NCBI RefSeq assembly: GCF_002174125.1
Contig: NZ_NEXX01000002.1
Location: forward strand, 124,001-188,000
Length of the DNA: 64,000 nt
Direction of reading: 5' to 3'
Source of the DNA: Acinetobacter populi
Lineage (GTDB): Bacteria > Pseudomonadota > Gammaproteobacteria > Pseudomonadales > Moraxellaceae
The position numbers and the translations under genes were made by a program. Under the pieces are notes generated by a model that worked only from the letters and a program-made list of their open reading frames with translations, ran no database searches and was not told the DNA's origin. The stretch's first letter is position 1. Each line of letters opens with the position of its first letter. Of this stretch, positions 8,413 to 18,064 are shown piece after piece.

Positions 8413-9006
8413 ATGTCATTTATTGATCATATTAAAAAACGTCGTACAATCTATGCAATTGGTAAAAATATTCAACAAACTCCGGATCAATTAAATGAAG
8501 TTATTCAGACGGCTGTTAAATATGCGCCTTCTTCATTTAATTCCCAATCTTCTCGTGTGGTTTCATTATTTGCTGACTCCCACCATAAATTCTGGGAAAT
8601 TGTACGTGAAACCTTAAGAAAAATCGTACCCGCCGAAGCTTTTGCTGCAACCAATGCAAAAATTGATAGTTTCTCCGCGGGCTATGCCACAGTTTTGTTC
8701 TATGAAGATCAAGCAGTAATTGAAGGCTTACAAAATCAATTCCCAGCTTATGCAGAAAACTTCCCAATCTGGTCTGAACATTCCACAGCGATTGCACAAT
8801 TTGCAGTTTGGACTGCACTGTCTGAAATTGGCGTAGGTGCTTCATTACAACACTACAATCCGATTATTGATGAAGAAGTGGCACAAACCTTTGATATTCC
8901 AGCAACATGGAAATTACGTGCACAACTTGTGATTGGTTCAATTGAAGCTCCGGCTGGTGAAAAAACCTTTATTGCCGACAGTGAACGTTTTAAAACATTT
9001 AACTAA
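8413..9006 (+). CDS. Nitroreductase family protein (Frm2/HBN1-like)
   Basis: 197 residues from an ATG with a GAGGAA ribosome site 8 bases upstream; a further-upstream start at 8320 has no such site and adds an unconserved tail. IKKRRTIYAIGKNI, APSSFNSQSSRVV and the C-terminal WKLRAQLVIGSIEAPAGEKTF match the oxidoreductase group related to yeast Frm2/Hbn1, which are flavin-binding nitroreductases lacking some active-site features. EHSTAIAQFAVWTALSEIGVGASLQHYNP is the second flavin-site motif. Likely an FMN-dependent oxidoreductase of unknown substrate, possibly under the LysR gene just upstream. Confidence 0.85.
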   Translation: MSFIDHIKKRRTIYAIGKNIQQTPDQLNEVIQTAVKYAPSSFNSQSSRVVSLFADSHHKFWEIVRETLRKIVPAEAFAATNAKIDSFSAGYATVLFYEDQAVIEGLQNQFPAYAENFPIWSEHSTAIAQFAVWTALSEIGVGASLQHYNPIIDEEVAQTFDIPATWKLRAQLVIGSIEAPAGEKTFIADSERFKTFN

Positions 9007-9024
9007 TTTTCAGTTTCTTTATCG

Positions 9025-9053
9025 AAAAAGCGCATCAAAATTGATGCGCTTTT
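9025..9053. terminator. Bidirectional terminator between nitroreductase and trpB genes
   Basis: The stem AAAAGCGCATCAA/TTGATGCGCTTTT has an 11-13 base near-perfect pairing with A and T runs on both sides. It lies 18 bases after the nitroreductase stop and 21 bases after the trpB stop on the other strand, so it can serve both. Confidence 0.85.
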
Positions 9054-9074
9054 CTCTTTCTATATTGCAATGGA

Positions 9075-10283
9075 TTATAAACCTAATTTTTCAGCCACAT
9101 AATCCGCATCTTTATCACCACGACCCGATACATTTACCACAATATTGACATTTTTAGGTAATTTTCCTGCTTCACGAATCGCCCATGCCACAGCATGTGA
9201 ACTTTCCAATGCTGGAATAATCCCTTCTACACGGGATAATGTCATAAAAGCATCCAGACATTCCTGATCGGTTGCAGTTTCATATTGCACCCGACCAATA
9301 TCCTTTAAATAGCTATGTTGTGGACCAACTCCCGGATAATCCAGACCTGAGGCAATCGAATGTACAGGCAGAGGTTGGCCTTTTTCATCTTCCAGCACAT
9401 AACATGCCATACCATGAATCTGACCCGGTTTGCCCAAGGTTAAAGTTGCAGAATGTTGTGTGGTTTGTAGACCATGACCTGCCGGTTCGACACCAATCAG
9501 CTTCACCTGATCATCCGCCAGAAATTCAGTGAATGCTCCCATGGCATTGGAACCACCACCAACACAGGCCACGATATAATCCGGCAACTGCTTAAATTGT
9601 GTTTGCGCTTGTTGTTTAATTTCCTTGCCAATAATGGCCTGAAAATCACGGACCATTTTTGGAAATGGATGCGGACCAACCACCGAACCAATGGCATAAA
9701 TATAATTTTCCGGATCTTTGAGGTATTCCTCAAACGCACTGTCAACCGCATCTTTTAAAGTTGCAGTCCCACGTGTTACCGAAATCAGAGTGGCACCCAG
9801 AATTTTCATTTTGACGACATTGGGATGCTCTTTTTCGATATCGACTTGTCCCATATGAATTTCACAGGGAATACCAACCAATGCACAGGCTGTTGCCAGC
9901 GCAACACCGTGCTGTCCTGCACCTGTTTCGGCAATCACTTTGGTTTTGCCCATATATTTGGCCAGTAAAGCTTCACCTAAACAGTGATTAATTTTATGTG
10001 CACCGGTATGGTTTAAATCTTCACGTTTTAAATAGATCTGTGCCCCGCTCAGTTGCTCGGATAACCGTCTGGCATGAAATAAAGGGCTCGGACGACCCAC
10101 ATAATAAGTGAATAAATCTTGTAGTTCCTGCTGAAATTCCGGTTGTTGGCGAATTTCTTCATAAGCTACATTAATGTCATCCATGGCTTTCTTTAAATGT
10201 GGTGGGATAAACTGACCACCATATTCACCAAAAAAGCCCTGTTCGTTTGGGAGTGCAACCCCATTTAAATGATGTTCTGTCAT
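9075..10283 (-). CDS. trpB: Tryptophan synthase beta chain, stand-alone copy
   Basis: 402 residues. The PLP-binding lysine is K97 in HTGAHKIN, the catalytic glutamate is E119 in AETGAGQHG, and the PLP phosphate site [10 protein letters not shown] is intact. The C-terminal SGRGDKD motif is standard. These residues are expected for joining indole to serine to make tryptophan. The family TrpB is normally beside trpA and trpF, but here the neighbours are a VWA gene and a nitroreductase, and a terminator follows. Several positions that are usually conserved differ (for example [19 protein letters not shown]). This copy may be a paralogue with a different partner or substrate; a canonical trpBA locus may exist elsewhere. 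Confidence 0.88.
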   Translation of the reverse strand: MTEHHLNGVALPNEQGFFGEYGGQFIPPHLKKAMDDINVAYEEIRQQPEFQQELQDLFTYYVGRPSPLFHARRLSEQLSGAQIYLKREDLNHTGAHKINHCLGEALLAKYMGKTKVIAETGAGQHGVALATACALVGIPCEIHMGQVDIEKEHPNVVKMKILGATLISVTRGTATLKDAVDSAFEEYLKDPENYIYAIGSVVGPHPFPKMVRDFQAIIGKEIKQQAQTQFKQLPDYIVACVGGGSNAMGAFTEFLADDQVKLIGVEPAGHGLQTTQHSATLTLGKPGQIHGMACYVLEDEKGQPLPVHSIASGLDYPGVGPQHSYLKDIGRVQYETATDQECLDAFMTLSRVEGIIPALESSHAVAWAIREAGKLPKNVNIVVNVSGRGDKDADYVAEKLGL

Positions 10284-10346
10284 GGCAATGCCCTGATGAT
10301 AAAAGACTGAATAAAAACAACAGTAAATATAAGGCCGATTGACACC

Positions 10347-11534
10347 TTACCGGGATAAATAACGCGTCAAATCCTCGATGCCCTTTAAACTCATTGGATA
10401 CATGTGATCTTCAAAAACTTGTTTGATCACTTGAATCGTTTGGGTGTATTGCCAATATCCTTGTTCTTCAGGATTTAGCCATGCCACTTTATCAAAATGC
10501 TGTCTTAGACGTTGCAGCCAGACGATACCCGCTTCGTCATTCATATATTCTACCGAACCACCGACCGATGTCAGCTCATATGGTGCCATACTGGCATCAC
10601 CAACAATGATCACCCGATAATCCTTGCCATATTTATGAAAAAGATCGAAGGTTTCCATACGGGTGTTTTGACGACGATGATTATCTTTCCAGACATAATC
10701 GTACAGGCAATTATGGAAATAAAAATATTCCAGTGTTTTAAACTCAAACTTTGCTGCGGTAAATAATTTTTGACATTGAGCAATATAGGCATCCATTGAG
10801 CCACCCACATCAAACAGCATTAATACTTTGATACGGTTACGTCGCTCTGGCACCATTTGTACATCCAATATGCCTTTTTGTGCAGTTTTTTGAATGGTTG
10901 TACCAATGTCCAGCTCTTCGGCAGCACCTTGTCTGGCAAATTTTCTCAGCCGACGTAGAGCCATTTGCATTTGACGGGTGCCCAGCATCTGATCATCATC
11001 GAGATTTTGATACTTACGCTGTTCCCATACTTTGACCGCAGATTTTTTACGGCCGGGACCACCAATACGCACACCTTCCGGATGATCACCAAAAGCACCA
11101 AACGGCGAAGTCCCACCAGTACCGACCATGCGATTACCACCCTGATGCTTTTTATGCTGTTCACGTAAACGTTCTTCCAGCATTTTCATCAGTTCTTCCA
11201 GTGAACCTGCTTTTTGCAATGCTTCACGCTGTTCTGGGCTAAGATGCTTTTCCAGCAATTCCAGATCGAACCAGTCTTTAGGTAAATGCTTGACCTGATT
11301 AAGTAAATCATCAATATCGAAGCTTTCTATCCCTTCAAAATAGTCCTTGAACGCACGATCAAATTTATCAAAGTATCGTTCATTTTTGACCATGACCGTA
11401 CGTGCCAGCTGATAAAACTGTTCCTGATCGGCAAAAACCACACCTGAAGCCACTGCCTGATTGAGATCTATTAGTTCTCTGGTCGTCACAGGAACGCCAT
11501 ATTTTCGCAGTTTGTAAAATAAACGGATAAACAT
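10347..11534 (-). CDS. VWA-domain protein, CoxE-like
   Basis: 395 residues. The N-terminal half is helical and charged (FIRLFYKLRKYGVPVTTREL), with a Gly-rich linker around residues 130-160 (GGNRMVGTGGTSPFGAFG). The C-terminal half is a von Willebrand factor A domain: LMLFDVGGSMD is a MIDAS-like motif with the DxGGS form (a variant of DxSxS), then HNCLYDYVW and IIVGDASMAPYEL. CoxE-like VWA proteins act with MoxR AAA+ ATPases in protein maturation and remodelling. The MoxR gene lies 13 bases upstream in the same operon. The client protein is not known. Confidence 0.85.
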   Translation of the reverse strand: MFIRLFYKLRKYGVPVTTRELIDLNQAVASGVVFADQEQFYQLARTVMVKNERYFDKFDRAFKDYFEGIESFDIDDLLNQVKHLPKDWFDLELLEKHLSPEQREALQKAGSLEELMKMLEERLREQHKKHQGGNRMVGTGGTSPFGAFGDHPEGVRIGGPGRKKSAVKVWEQRKYQNLDDDQMLGTRQMQMALRRLRKFARQGAAEELDIGTTIQKTAQKGILDVQMVPERRNRIKVLMLFDVGGSMDAYIAQCQKLFTAAKFEFKTLEYFYFHNCLYDYVWKDNHRRQNTRMETFDLFHKYGKDYRVIIVGDASMAPYELTSVGGSVEYMNDEAGIVWLQRLRQHFDKVAWLNPEEQGYWQYTQTIQVIKQVFEDHMYPMSLKGIEDLTRYLSR

Positions 11535-11547
11535 TTAGCTACTCTCC

Positions 11548-12399
11548 CTATCGACGGGACATAAAGGCTAAACGCTCCAATAACTGTACATCTTGTTCAT
11601 TCTTGATCAGCGCACCATACATCGGTGGAATGGCAGCAGTCCGGTCACGATTACGCAAAATATCTTCCGGTACTTCATCCGCCATCAGTAAACGTAACCA
11701 GTCAATCAATTCACTGGTAGAAGGTGGTTTTTTTAATCCAGGAATATCGCGTAATTTAAAGAATATCTGTAAGGCTTCCGAAACCAGCGTGTGATTGATA
11801 TTGGGAAAATGCACATCGATAATTTGTCGCATCGTCGCTTCATCAGGAAATTCGATGTAGTGAAAGAAGCAGCGACGTAAAAATGCATCAGGCAATTCTT
11901 TTTCATTATTGGAGGTAATAATCACAATGGGTCGCTGGGTTGCGGCAATTGTTTCGCCTGTTTCATAGACATAAAATGCCATTTTATCGAGTTCATGTAA
12001 TAAGTCATTCGGGAACTCGATATCTGCCTTATCAATTTCATCAATCAATAATACACAGCGCTCTTCACTGGTAAATGCTTCCCAGAGCTTGCCCGGCTTA
12101 ATATAGTTGGCGATTTCATAGACACGATCATCACCCAACTGACTATCACGTAAGCGGGATACTGCATCGTATTCATACAAACCCTGCTGGGCTTTGGTGG
12201 TTGATTTTATATGCCAGGTAATGAGCTTGAGTCCCAGACTTTGTGCAACTTGCTCGGCCAATAAGGTTTTACCTGTTCCGGGTTCACCTTTGACCAACAA
12301 TGGCTTTTGCAGAATTCTTGCAGCATTGACTGCAAGTTTTAGATCATCTGTTGCAATATATTGCGCGGTACTTTCAAACTTGTTTTCTTGAGTAGACAT
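11548..12399 (-). CDS. MoxR-type AAA+ ATPase
   Basis: 283 residues. Walker A is GEPGTGKT, Walker B is LLIDEIDKAD, sensor-1 is VIITSNN and the arginine finger region is DAFLRRCFFHYIEF. This compact AAA+ domain with an early YIATDDLKLAVNAARILQKPLLVKG is the CoxD/MoxR group. These ATPases act with VWA-domain partners in metalloenzyme maturation or stress-linked complex assembly. The partner VWA gene follows directly. The neighbours give no metalloenzyme target. Confidence 0.9.
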   Translation of the reverse strand: MSTQENKFESTAQYIATDDLKLAVNAARILQKPLLVKGEPGTGKTLLAEQVAQSLGLKLITWHIKSTTKAQQGLYEYDAVSRLRDSQLGDDRVYEIANYIKPGKLWEAFTSEERCVLLIDEIDKADIEFPNDLLHELDKMAFYVYETGETIAATQRPIVIITSNNEKELPDAFLRRCFFHYIEFPDEATMRQIIDVHFPNINHTLVSEALQIFFKLRDIPGLKKPPSTSELIDWLRLLMADEVPEDILRNRDRTAAIPPMYGALIKNEQDVQLLERLAFMSRR

Positions 12400-12465
12400 A
12401 CATCATCCTAATGTGCTTCCAAAAATCATTCTTAACTATACGATCATTTCTGGATGCTTTTATGT

Positions 12466-12858
12466 TTATGAAGAAACCGTCTGGTCTTCTTTATTGGCCT
12501 GATACTTTGACCAGCAATAACCAATAAAGAAACCAAGCCCAGCAACCACCAAGATGTACAGAAGATTAGATAAAATCAATGGCTCTTCCTTTGTCAATAC
12601 ACCGAAGATTAGGCCAATGATTGCAGGTGCAATTCCTGCATTGTCACCCTCAGAAACTGTGGGTGTCGCCAAAATCGCAAACAGGATAATCCAGGTGATT
12701 CCACCGAGTGGACTAGGCAAACGCCGGGCTATGCCATACCATGCCCATAAAGCAATCAATGTGCCACCAATATATACCGTAACAGCGATTGAATCTTCGG
12801 GAATTGCATCAAACAGGCTAAGAAAACTATTCCACCACAGTGTTAGTTGATCAAGCAC
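12466..12858 (-). CDS. Small multi-pass membrane protein, unknown
   Basis: 130 residues with about four hydrophobic segments ([63 protein letters not shown]). A polar C-terminal tail follows ([14 protein letters not shown]). The start is GTG and overlaps the end of ycgL by 8 bases, so the two are translationally coupled. No family is recognised. The conserved gene pair with ycgL is the main clue; any function would be guesswork. Confidence 0.75.
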   Translation of the reverse strand: MLDQLTLWWNSFLSLFDAIPEDSIAVTVYIGGTLIALWAWYGIARRLPSPLGGITWIILFAILATPTVSEGDNAGIAPAIIGLIFGVLTKEEPLILSNLLYILVVAGLGFFIGYCWSKYQANKEDQTVSS

Positions 12859-13153
12859 CTCTTAAACCCTCTGGTGCAGTCGCATTGGGATTGATTAATC
12901 CTTCCGGCGGCATTTGCATAAAATAGCCTTTGGTTCTTAATGCATCCAGCACATGCAATACCGATACACGAGCAAGTTTGCGTGCTTCATGTAACTCAAG
13001 ATGCATGACAAATGTCGGGCGACCAAATGCAACCTGTAATAAATCCGGTACATCGGCAAAAGGTTCTTTACCTTCATCATTTGGGTAATCTGGGCGAGCA
13101 ACATAAAGGTACATTTCATCCTTTTTACTCGATCTATAAATGTCACAATGCAT
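12851..13153 (-). CDS. ycgL: YcgL-domain protein
   Basis: 100 residues. The opening [16 protein letters not shown] matches the conserved start of YcgL (C.IYRSSK...YLYV), and the [13 protein letters not shown] near the end matches its YYLQLPPPPE motif. The family has a known fold but no firmly known function; it is common in gammaproteobacteria. Here it overlaps a small membrane gene. Encoded upstream of rnd on the same strand order, so rnd precedes it by about 180 bases and may or may not be in one transcript. Confidence 0.85.
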   Translation of the reverse strand: MHCDIYRSSKKDEMYLYVARPDYPNDEGKEPFADVPDLLQVAFGRPTFVMHLELHEARKLARVSVLHVLDALRTKGYFMQMPPEGLINPNATAPEGLRGA

Positions 13154-13335
13154 ATTCTTACACCTTTTTTAGGCTTACACTTGCTTGGCGATTTGCGTTT
13201 AGCATACACAATTTTATCTGCTGATGCGAAACTTGCAGCTTATTTTATTGCAAAAAAACAATAAAAAATTGCTGCTGCAATATAAATTCCGGACATATTG
13301 ACGTTAGCCCTATACAGTCCATGATCTGGCATTTT

Positions 13336-14454
13336 CTAACGTCGAGCTTTGTCCTGTTGCAAAATATCAATCAATGGCAAAGTGACATCCTGATAACGCC
13401 AGCCACGCAAATAAGGATTTAATTGATTGATATCCTGCATATCATGAAATACAAAGGTATTTAATTGGGTTAACCATTTTTTACGCATCAATACCTCAGC
13501 TGGAATCTGCCAGGCCTGGCTGAGATCAGCAATTTTTTGCTCAATCCGTTCCTTGGTACCATCGAGATAACGATAAGGTCGTTCCAAACGCTGCGGCCAC
13601 AAAGTTTGCTCAGGCAGTTCATTTAATAATCTTAGAATTTCCTTACCATGCTCGCGTAACACAGCTGGTTTTAATTCATGGCTATTTGCCAATTGCTGCA
13701 TGGTTTTGGGTGTACGCTCAATCAGTTTATTAATGCTATTGTTTTTAATGATATAACTGCGTGGTTTGTTCTGTGCAATGGCAAGCTGTTCCCGCCACGT
13801 GGCGATTTGTTTTAACTGCATTAATTGCCGGGAAGAATGCCGATAATTGGCAATATCCAAGTAAACATCATGAAGAGGTAATTGCTCGGCCAAAGAAGCA
13901 CAATAATTACGGCAATCCTCTAAAACATAAGGATATAAGTTTTTATCTTTAAGCTGCCCAATTAAATGATCAGCCAAATCCTGAAGATAATAAACATCCG
14001 AGGCTGCATAACGGACCTGTTCTTCACTGAGTGGTCGTGCCAGCCAATCGGAACGGGTTTGGTCTTTATCAACATGGATTCCCAAAATCTTCTCAACCGC
14101 AGATTGATAACTAATCTGCATACCATGACCTAAAAAAGCCATGGCAACTTGTGTATCTAGCACATTATTCAAGGCATGTTGTTTGGAATAATGATAAATT
14201 AAATCAATATCCTCACCGCAAGCGTGAAATATATTCAGTTTGGCTTGAAACAGACTATTCCATACTGCCGATAGTTCCAGTCCCCCATCAATCAGATAGA
14301 CCTGCTGATTCACATTGACCTGCAACACACCCAGTTTTGGATAAAGCGTATCTACCTTGATAAATTCGGTATCTAGTGCATTCGCCGGACTGTGCTGTAA
14401 TTGTTCAACAATGGGCTGTAATTGTGCTTGTTGGGCGATCCATTGATAATGCAT
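13336..14454 (-). CDS. rnd: Ribonuclease D
   Basis: 372 residues, as expected. The DEDDy exonuclease domain starts with ALDTEFIKVDTLYP (DxE), continues with HACGEDIDLIY and VRYAASDVYYL (Y-motif for DEDDy). Two HRDC-like helical regions follow, including IATWREQLAIAQNKPRSYIIKNN. RNase D trims tRNA 3' ends in a metal-dependent way. It lies 40 bases downstream of recR and probably shares its operon with it. Confidence 0.92.
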   Translation of the reverse strand: MHYQWIAQQAQLQPIVEQLQHSPANALDTEFIKVDTLYPKLGVLQVNVNQQVYLIDGGLELSAVWNSLFQAKLNIFHACGEDIDLIYHYSKQHALNNVLDTQVAMAFLGHGMQISYQSAVEKILGIHVDKDQTRSDWLARPLSEEQVRYAASDVYYLQDLADHLIGQLKDKNLYPYVLEDCRNYCASLAEQLPLHDVYLDIANYRHSSRQLMQLKQIATWREQLAIAQNKPRSYIIKNNSINKLIERTPKTMQQLANSHELKPAVLREHGKEILRLLNELPEQTLWPQRLERPYRYLDGTKERIEQKIADLSQAWQIPAEVLMRKKWLTQLNTFVFHDMQDINQLNPYLRGWRYQDVTLPLIDILQQDKARR

Positions 14455-14493
14455 AAGATTTCCTAAGAACTGACCAGCAGTTCTGTCTGGTCA

Positions 14494-15096
14494 TTAGTCC
14501 TGATTTAACAATAATCGGTGTGTTAAAGCCTGATGTAAAGTATGGCTATCGACATATTCCAATTCGCCGCCTTGTGGTACGCCCTGTGCTATACGAGTAA
14601 TCCGAATCGGCAAATGTTTACAAGCTTCAACCAGATAATGTGCGGTTGCCTGCCCTTCAACGGTAGCATTGGTTGCCAGAATGACTTCTTTAATCTGACC
14701 TTGGGATAAGCGCTGCAATAGATGTGGAATGCCGACTTCTTCCGGTCCAATACCATCAAGTGGTGACAAATGACCATGTAATACATGATACTTGCCTTTA
14801 AAGCTGCCACTATGTTCTATGGCAAATACATCGGCTGGTGATTCCACCACACACAAAAGTGCATCATCACGCTCGCTGTCCTGACAAATTTCACAGACCT
14901 CAAGCTCGGTTAAAGCATGGCAAACCGAACATTCATGAATATGCTCAACTGCATCCTGTATGGCTTGAGCAAGTTCAAGCGCTCCGGTACGTTGTCGCAT
15001 CAATAAATGTAATGCCATACGTTGAGCAGATTTTGAACCCACACTCGGTAGTAAGCGCAACTTTTGTACCAATATATTGAAGCGGTCACTATACAC
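14494..15096 (-). CDS. recR: Recombination mediator protein RecR
   Basis: 200 residues. The helix-hairpin-helix start LRLLPSVGSKSAQRMALHLL, a Cys4 zinc finger (C-SVCHALTELEVC-EIC) and a Toprim domain (LLCVVESPADVFAIEHSG, EVILATNATVEG) are in order. RecR works with RecO and RecF to load RecA on SSB-coated DNA. The start is GTG with a GAGGTTG ribosome site 7 bases upstream. The ybaB-recR pair is a widely conserved arrangement and is seen here. Confidence 0.96.
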   Translation of the reverse strand: MYSDRFNILVQKLRLLPSVGSKSAQRMALHLLMRQRTGALELAQAIQDAVEHIHECSVCHALTELEVCEICQDSERDDALLCVVESPADVFAIEHSGSFKGKYHVLHGHLSPLDGIGPEEVGIPHLLQRLSQGQIKEVILATNATVEGQATAHYLVEACKHLPIRITRIAQGVPQGGELEYVDSHTLHQALTHRLLLNQD

Positions 15097-15190
15097 GCGT
15101 TACAACCTCAAATTTTAATCCGATTCAATTCTTCTACACCTAACAATGAGTGAGTGAAAGAAAAACTGAACCGTTTTCATAAAAACAAAA

Positions 15191-15520
15191 TTAGAATAAG
15201 CCAGACAGACCTGGTGGTAATCCCATGCCGCTATTGGCGCCTTTTAAACGCTCATCGGCAATCGCTTCGGCCTGGCGTACAGCATCATTAACCGCAGCAG
15301 CAATCAGGTCTTCGATCATATCTGGTTCATCCTGCAATAATTCAGGACTGATTTCGATGCGTTTGACCACAAAACGACAGGTCATGGTCACTTTGACCAA
15401 ACCACCACCCGCTTCTGCTTGGACTTCTGTTTGTCCTAACTGCGCCTTGGTTTTTTTGACGTTTTCTTCCATATCTTTTTGCATACGCTGTGCTTGTTGC
15501 ATCAACATATTAATATTCAT
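15191..15520 (-). CDS. ybaB: YbaB/EbfC nucleoid-associated protein
   Basis: 109 residues. [27 protein letters not shown] is the conserved N-terminal helix of the YbaB family, followed by [18 protein letters not shown] and the [24 protein letters not shown] helix. The family forms tweezer-like dimers that bind DNA. It lies upstream of recR and is commonly in one operon with it and dnaX; here dnaX is far away at 36-38 kb. Confidence 0.92.
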   Translation of the reverse strand: MNINMLMQQAQRMQKDMEENVKKTKAQLGQTEVQAEAGGGLVKVTMTCRFVVKRIEISPELLQDEPDMIEDLIAAAVNDAVRQAEAIADERLKGANSGMGLPPGLSGLF

Positions 15521-15579
15521 AAGGCTATCCTTCTAAACAATCTGTGGCAGTCGTCATCGTACAACTGCCCTTAAGCCAA

Positions 15580-16803
15580 TCAAATTTGATCTAAACCACG
15601 TTTCAGATCGGCAATAATATCATCAATATCTTCAAGTCCAACAGAAACACGTATTAAACCTTCGCTGATCCCTGCCGCAGCTTTGGCTTCAGGTGACAAC
15701 TTACCATGTGTGGTGGTTGCCGGATGGGTAATGGTTGATTTTACATCGCCCAGATTTCCGGTAATGGAAATAAAACGGGTCGAATCAATCACTTTCCATG
15801 CGCCATCTCGTTCGCCTTTAACTTCAAAGGTAACAATACCACCAAAGCCAGCCTGTTGTGATTTTGCCAGTTCATGTCCTTTATGTGCTGGCAAGCCTGC
15901 ATAAAATACTTTATTGACGTTCGGATGCTGATCCAGCCATTCAGCCAGTTTCTGTGCATTATCACAGTGAGCGTACATACGCAGTTTCAGTGTTTCTAGA
16001 CCTTTAAGGAAAATCCATGCATTAAATGGACTCATACTTGGACCCAAGGTACGCACCACACCAAACACTTCTTCCAGCAATTGATGTGAACCGACCACTG
16101 CACCACCAAGTGCACGACCCTGACCATCAATATATTTGGTCGCAGAGTAAATCGCCAGATCGGCACCCAATGCAATTGGACGCTGTAAAATCGGTGTACA
16201 AAAACTGTTGTCTACCGCAAGTAAAGCATCATGCTGATGTGCTAATTCTGCTAATGCACGAATATCAGCAATTTCAGACAATGGATTGGACGGTGATTCG
16301 AGGAACAGTAATTTGGTCCGTCCGGGTTGAATCGCCTGCTGCCAAGCATTTAAATCTTCCAGATCAACAAAATCGATATCTACGCCAAACTTACGCACAT
16401 ATTTATCAAACAGGGACACACTAGAACCAAACATGGCACGAGAACATACCACATGATCACCAGTTTTAAGAAATGCCAGCACGATTGAGATAATTGCCGC
16501 CATACCAGAACTGGTCGCCACTGCACGTTCTGCACCATCAAGTGCTGCCAAACGTTTTTCAAACATGGCCACTGTAGGATTGGTAAAGCGCGAATAAATA
16601 TTACCCGGCGCTGCACCAGAAAACTTGGCCGCAGCTTCTGCTGCATTTTCATAGACAAACGATGACGTCAGAAAAATGGGCTCACTATGCTCACCTTCAT
16701 GGGTTCGATCGTGTCCGGTACGAATCGCCAAAGTTGCTAATTGGTACTCATGCTGAGAATCATTGTATTGCAAATCATCTTGCTGGTCAGTGTGCTGACT
16801 CAT
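15580..16803 (-). CDS. metZ: O-succinylhomoserine sulfhydrylase, PLP-dependent
   Basis: 407 residues of the Cys/Met-metabolism PLP family. TLAIRTGHDRT, FLTSSFVYENAAEAA and GNIYSRFTNPTVA are typical MetZ/CGS N-termini; the PLP lysine is in YSATKYIDGQGRALGG; TSSGMAAI and SIGGL-type positions support the assignment. SPFNAWIFLKGLETLKLRM and the end SVGLEDIDDIIADL are standard. MetZ makes homocysteine directly from O-succinylhomoserine and sulfide, bypassing cystathionine. The product feeds the MetH gene also present in this window. CGS or O-acetylhomoserine sulfhydrylase cannot be fully excluded. Confidence 0.85.
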   Translation of the reverse strand: MSQHTDQQDDLQYNDSQHEYQLATLAIRTGHDRTHEGEHSEPIFLTSSFVYENAAEAAAKFSGAAPGNIYSRFTNPTVAMFEKRLAALDGAERAVATSSGMAAIISIVLAFLKTGDHVVCSRAMFGSSVSLFDKYVRKFGVDIDFVDLEDLNAWQQAIQPGRTKLLFLESPSNPLSEIADIRALAELAHQHDALLAVDNSFCTPILQRPIALGADLAIYSATKYIDGQGRALGGAVVGSHQLLEEVFGVVRTLGPSMSPFNAWIFLKGLETLKLRMYAHCDNAQKLAEWLDQHPNVNKVFYAGLPAHKGHELAKSQQAGFGGIVTFEVKGERDGAWKVIDSTRFISITGNLGDVKSTITHPATTTHGKLSPEAKAAAGISEGLIRVSVGLEDIDDIIADLKRGLDQI

Positions 16804-16938
16804 ACTATTTTCAGTCCGAAAACTGCCCTATCTAAAAACCTGACCACATTTTGCTAGTCATGGGTTTTTTGGTCAAGGCAAAATCAGGTTTTATCCCCTA
16901 AAATTATCAATTAGTTTGTTATTTTCTGAGCAAAGGCT

Positions 16939-18054
16939 GTGAAAGCAAAATATTTGAAACCTCAACCTTTGGTAAAACAAAGTTATCAGCATCTTAAACG
17001 TCGTCTTTTTGATCGTAAAAGCCTGATTCTTTCCGAACAATTGCCTTATCAGGTGATTGCACATTTTGATAAAGCCACAGTGCGCCATTATCCGGCCAAA
17101 CACCATCAGCAGCAACGTATTCCTTTGGTACTGGTTGCACCACTGGCTGTAAAAATGGCGATTTATGATTTATTCCCCTATCGCTCGCTGGTGCGCCACC
17201 TAACAGATAGTGGTTTTGACGTCTATCTAATCGACTGGGGACAATTGAATCGAAACGATGCCGATCTGGATTTTAATTATTTTGTCTTTCAAGCATTGCC
17301 CGCTCTGATCAAGGATATTAAACGATATGCCAATTATGATGAGATTTCTTTACAAGGTTGGAGTATGGCAGGTGTTTTCTGCCTGCTTTATGCAGCATCG
17401 GGTCTAGATCAGGGTATCCGTAATTTGTTAATTTTCGCCAGTCCAGTTGATGCCTATGCATCAGGTCGTATTGGTTTGGGATATCAACTTGCCAATCGGT
17501 TGATCGAGCAAAGTCCGTTACCGTTACAACAAATCCTGCTGCTTAAGCATCTTCCCAACCGCATCATTCATTCTCCCGGTAAACTGAACGCACTCGGCTT
17601 TAAACTGCTGAATCCGCTGGGAATCCTGCAAGGACATTTACAACTCCTTAAACGGCTATCCAATCTTGAAGATGTCAAATCGCATGCTACGCTTGGTGAT
17701 TTTTTAAATGACATGATTGATTATCCCGGTGCCATCAATCGGGATATGTTGCTGTGGATCTGGCTAAAAAATCCGCTAAATCAGGGTAAATTTTCATATA
17801 AGGACCGTGCATTGGATCTTAACAACATCAAATGTTCATTATTAATCGGTGCTGGTGACAGCGATGGTATGGTCACACCCGCATCCGTGCGCCCATTAAC
17901 CCATTTAACATCAAGTCAAGATGTATGCTTTAAACTGATTCCCGGTGGCCATATGGGTTTGATGTGCAGTCAGGCCAGTAGCATACAATTCTGGCCATTC
18001 TTGACAAATTGGCTAGAACAGCGTTCTATGATCAGCCAACACCATCAAGTTTAA
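16939..18054 (+). CDS. Alpha/beta hydrolase related to PHA synthase (PhaC-like)
   Basis: 371 residues from a GTG start. The core (LVLVAPLAVKMAIYDLFPYRSLVRHLTDSGFDVYLIDWG) closely matches class III PHA synthases. The nucleophile elbow reads GWSMAG, with serine where true PhaC enzymes carry cysteine (GxCxG). The aspartate is in LLIGAGDSDGMV and the histidine in PGGHMGL. A catalytic cysteine is thus missing and the enzyme could be a PhaC-like esterase or acyltransferase rather than a polymerase. It is followed 10 bases later by a dehydrogenase of the 3-hydroxyisobutyrate family. Confidence 0.8.
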   Translation: MKAKYLKPQPLVKQSYQHLKRRLFDRKSLILSEQLPYQVIAHFDKATVRHYPAKHHQQQRIPLVLVAPLAVKMAIYDLFPYRSLVRHLTDSGFDVYLIDWGQLNRNDADLDFNYFVFQALPALIKDIKRYANYDEISLQGWSMAGVFCLLYAASGLDQGIRNLLIFASPVDAYASGRIGLGYQLANRLIEQSPLPLQQILLLKHLPNRIIHSPGKLNALGFKLLNPLGILQGHLQLLKRLSNLEDVKSHATLGDFLNDMIDYPGAINRDMLLWIWLKNPLNQGKFSYKDRALDLNNIKCSLLIGAGDSDGMVTPASVRPLTHLTSSQDVCFKLIPGGHMGLMCSQASSIQFWPFLTNWLEQRSMISQHHQV

Positions 18055-18064
18055 GGATTTTAAC

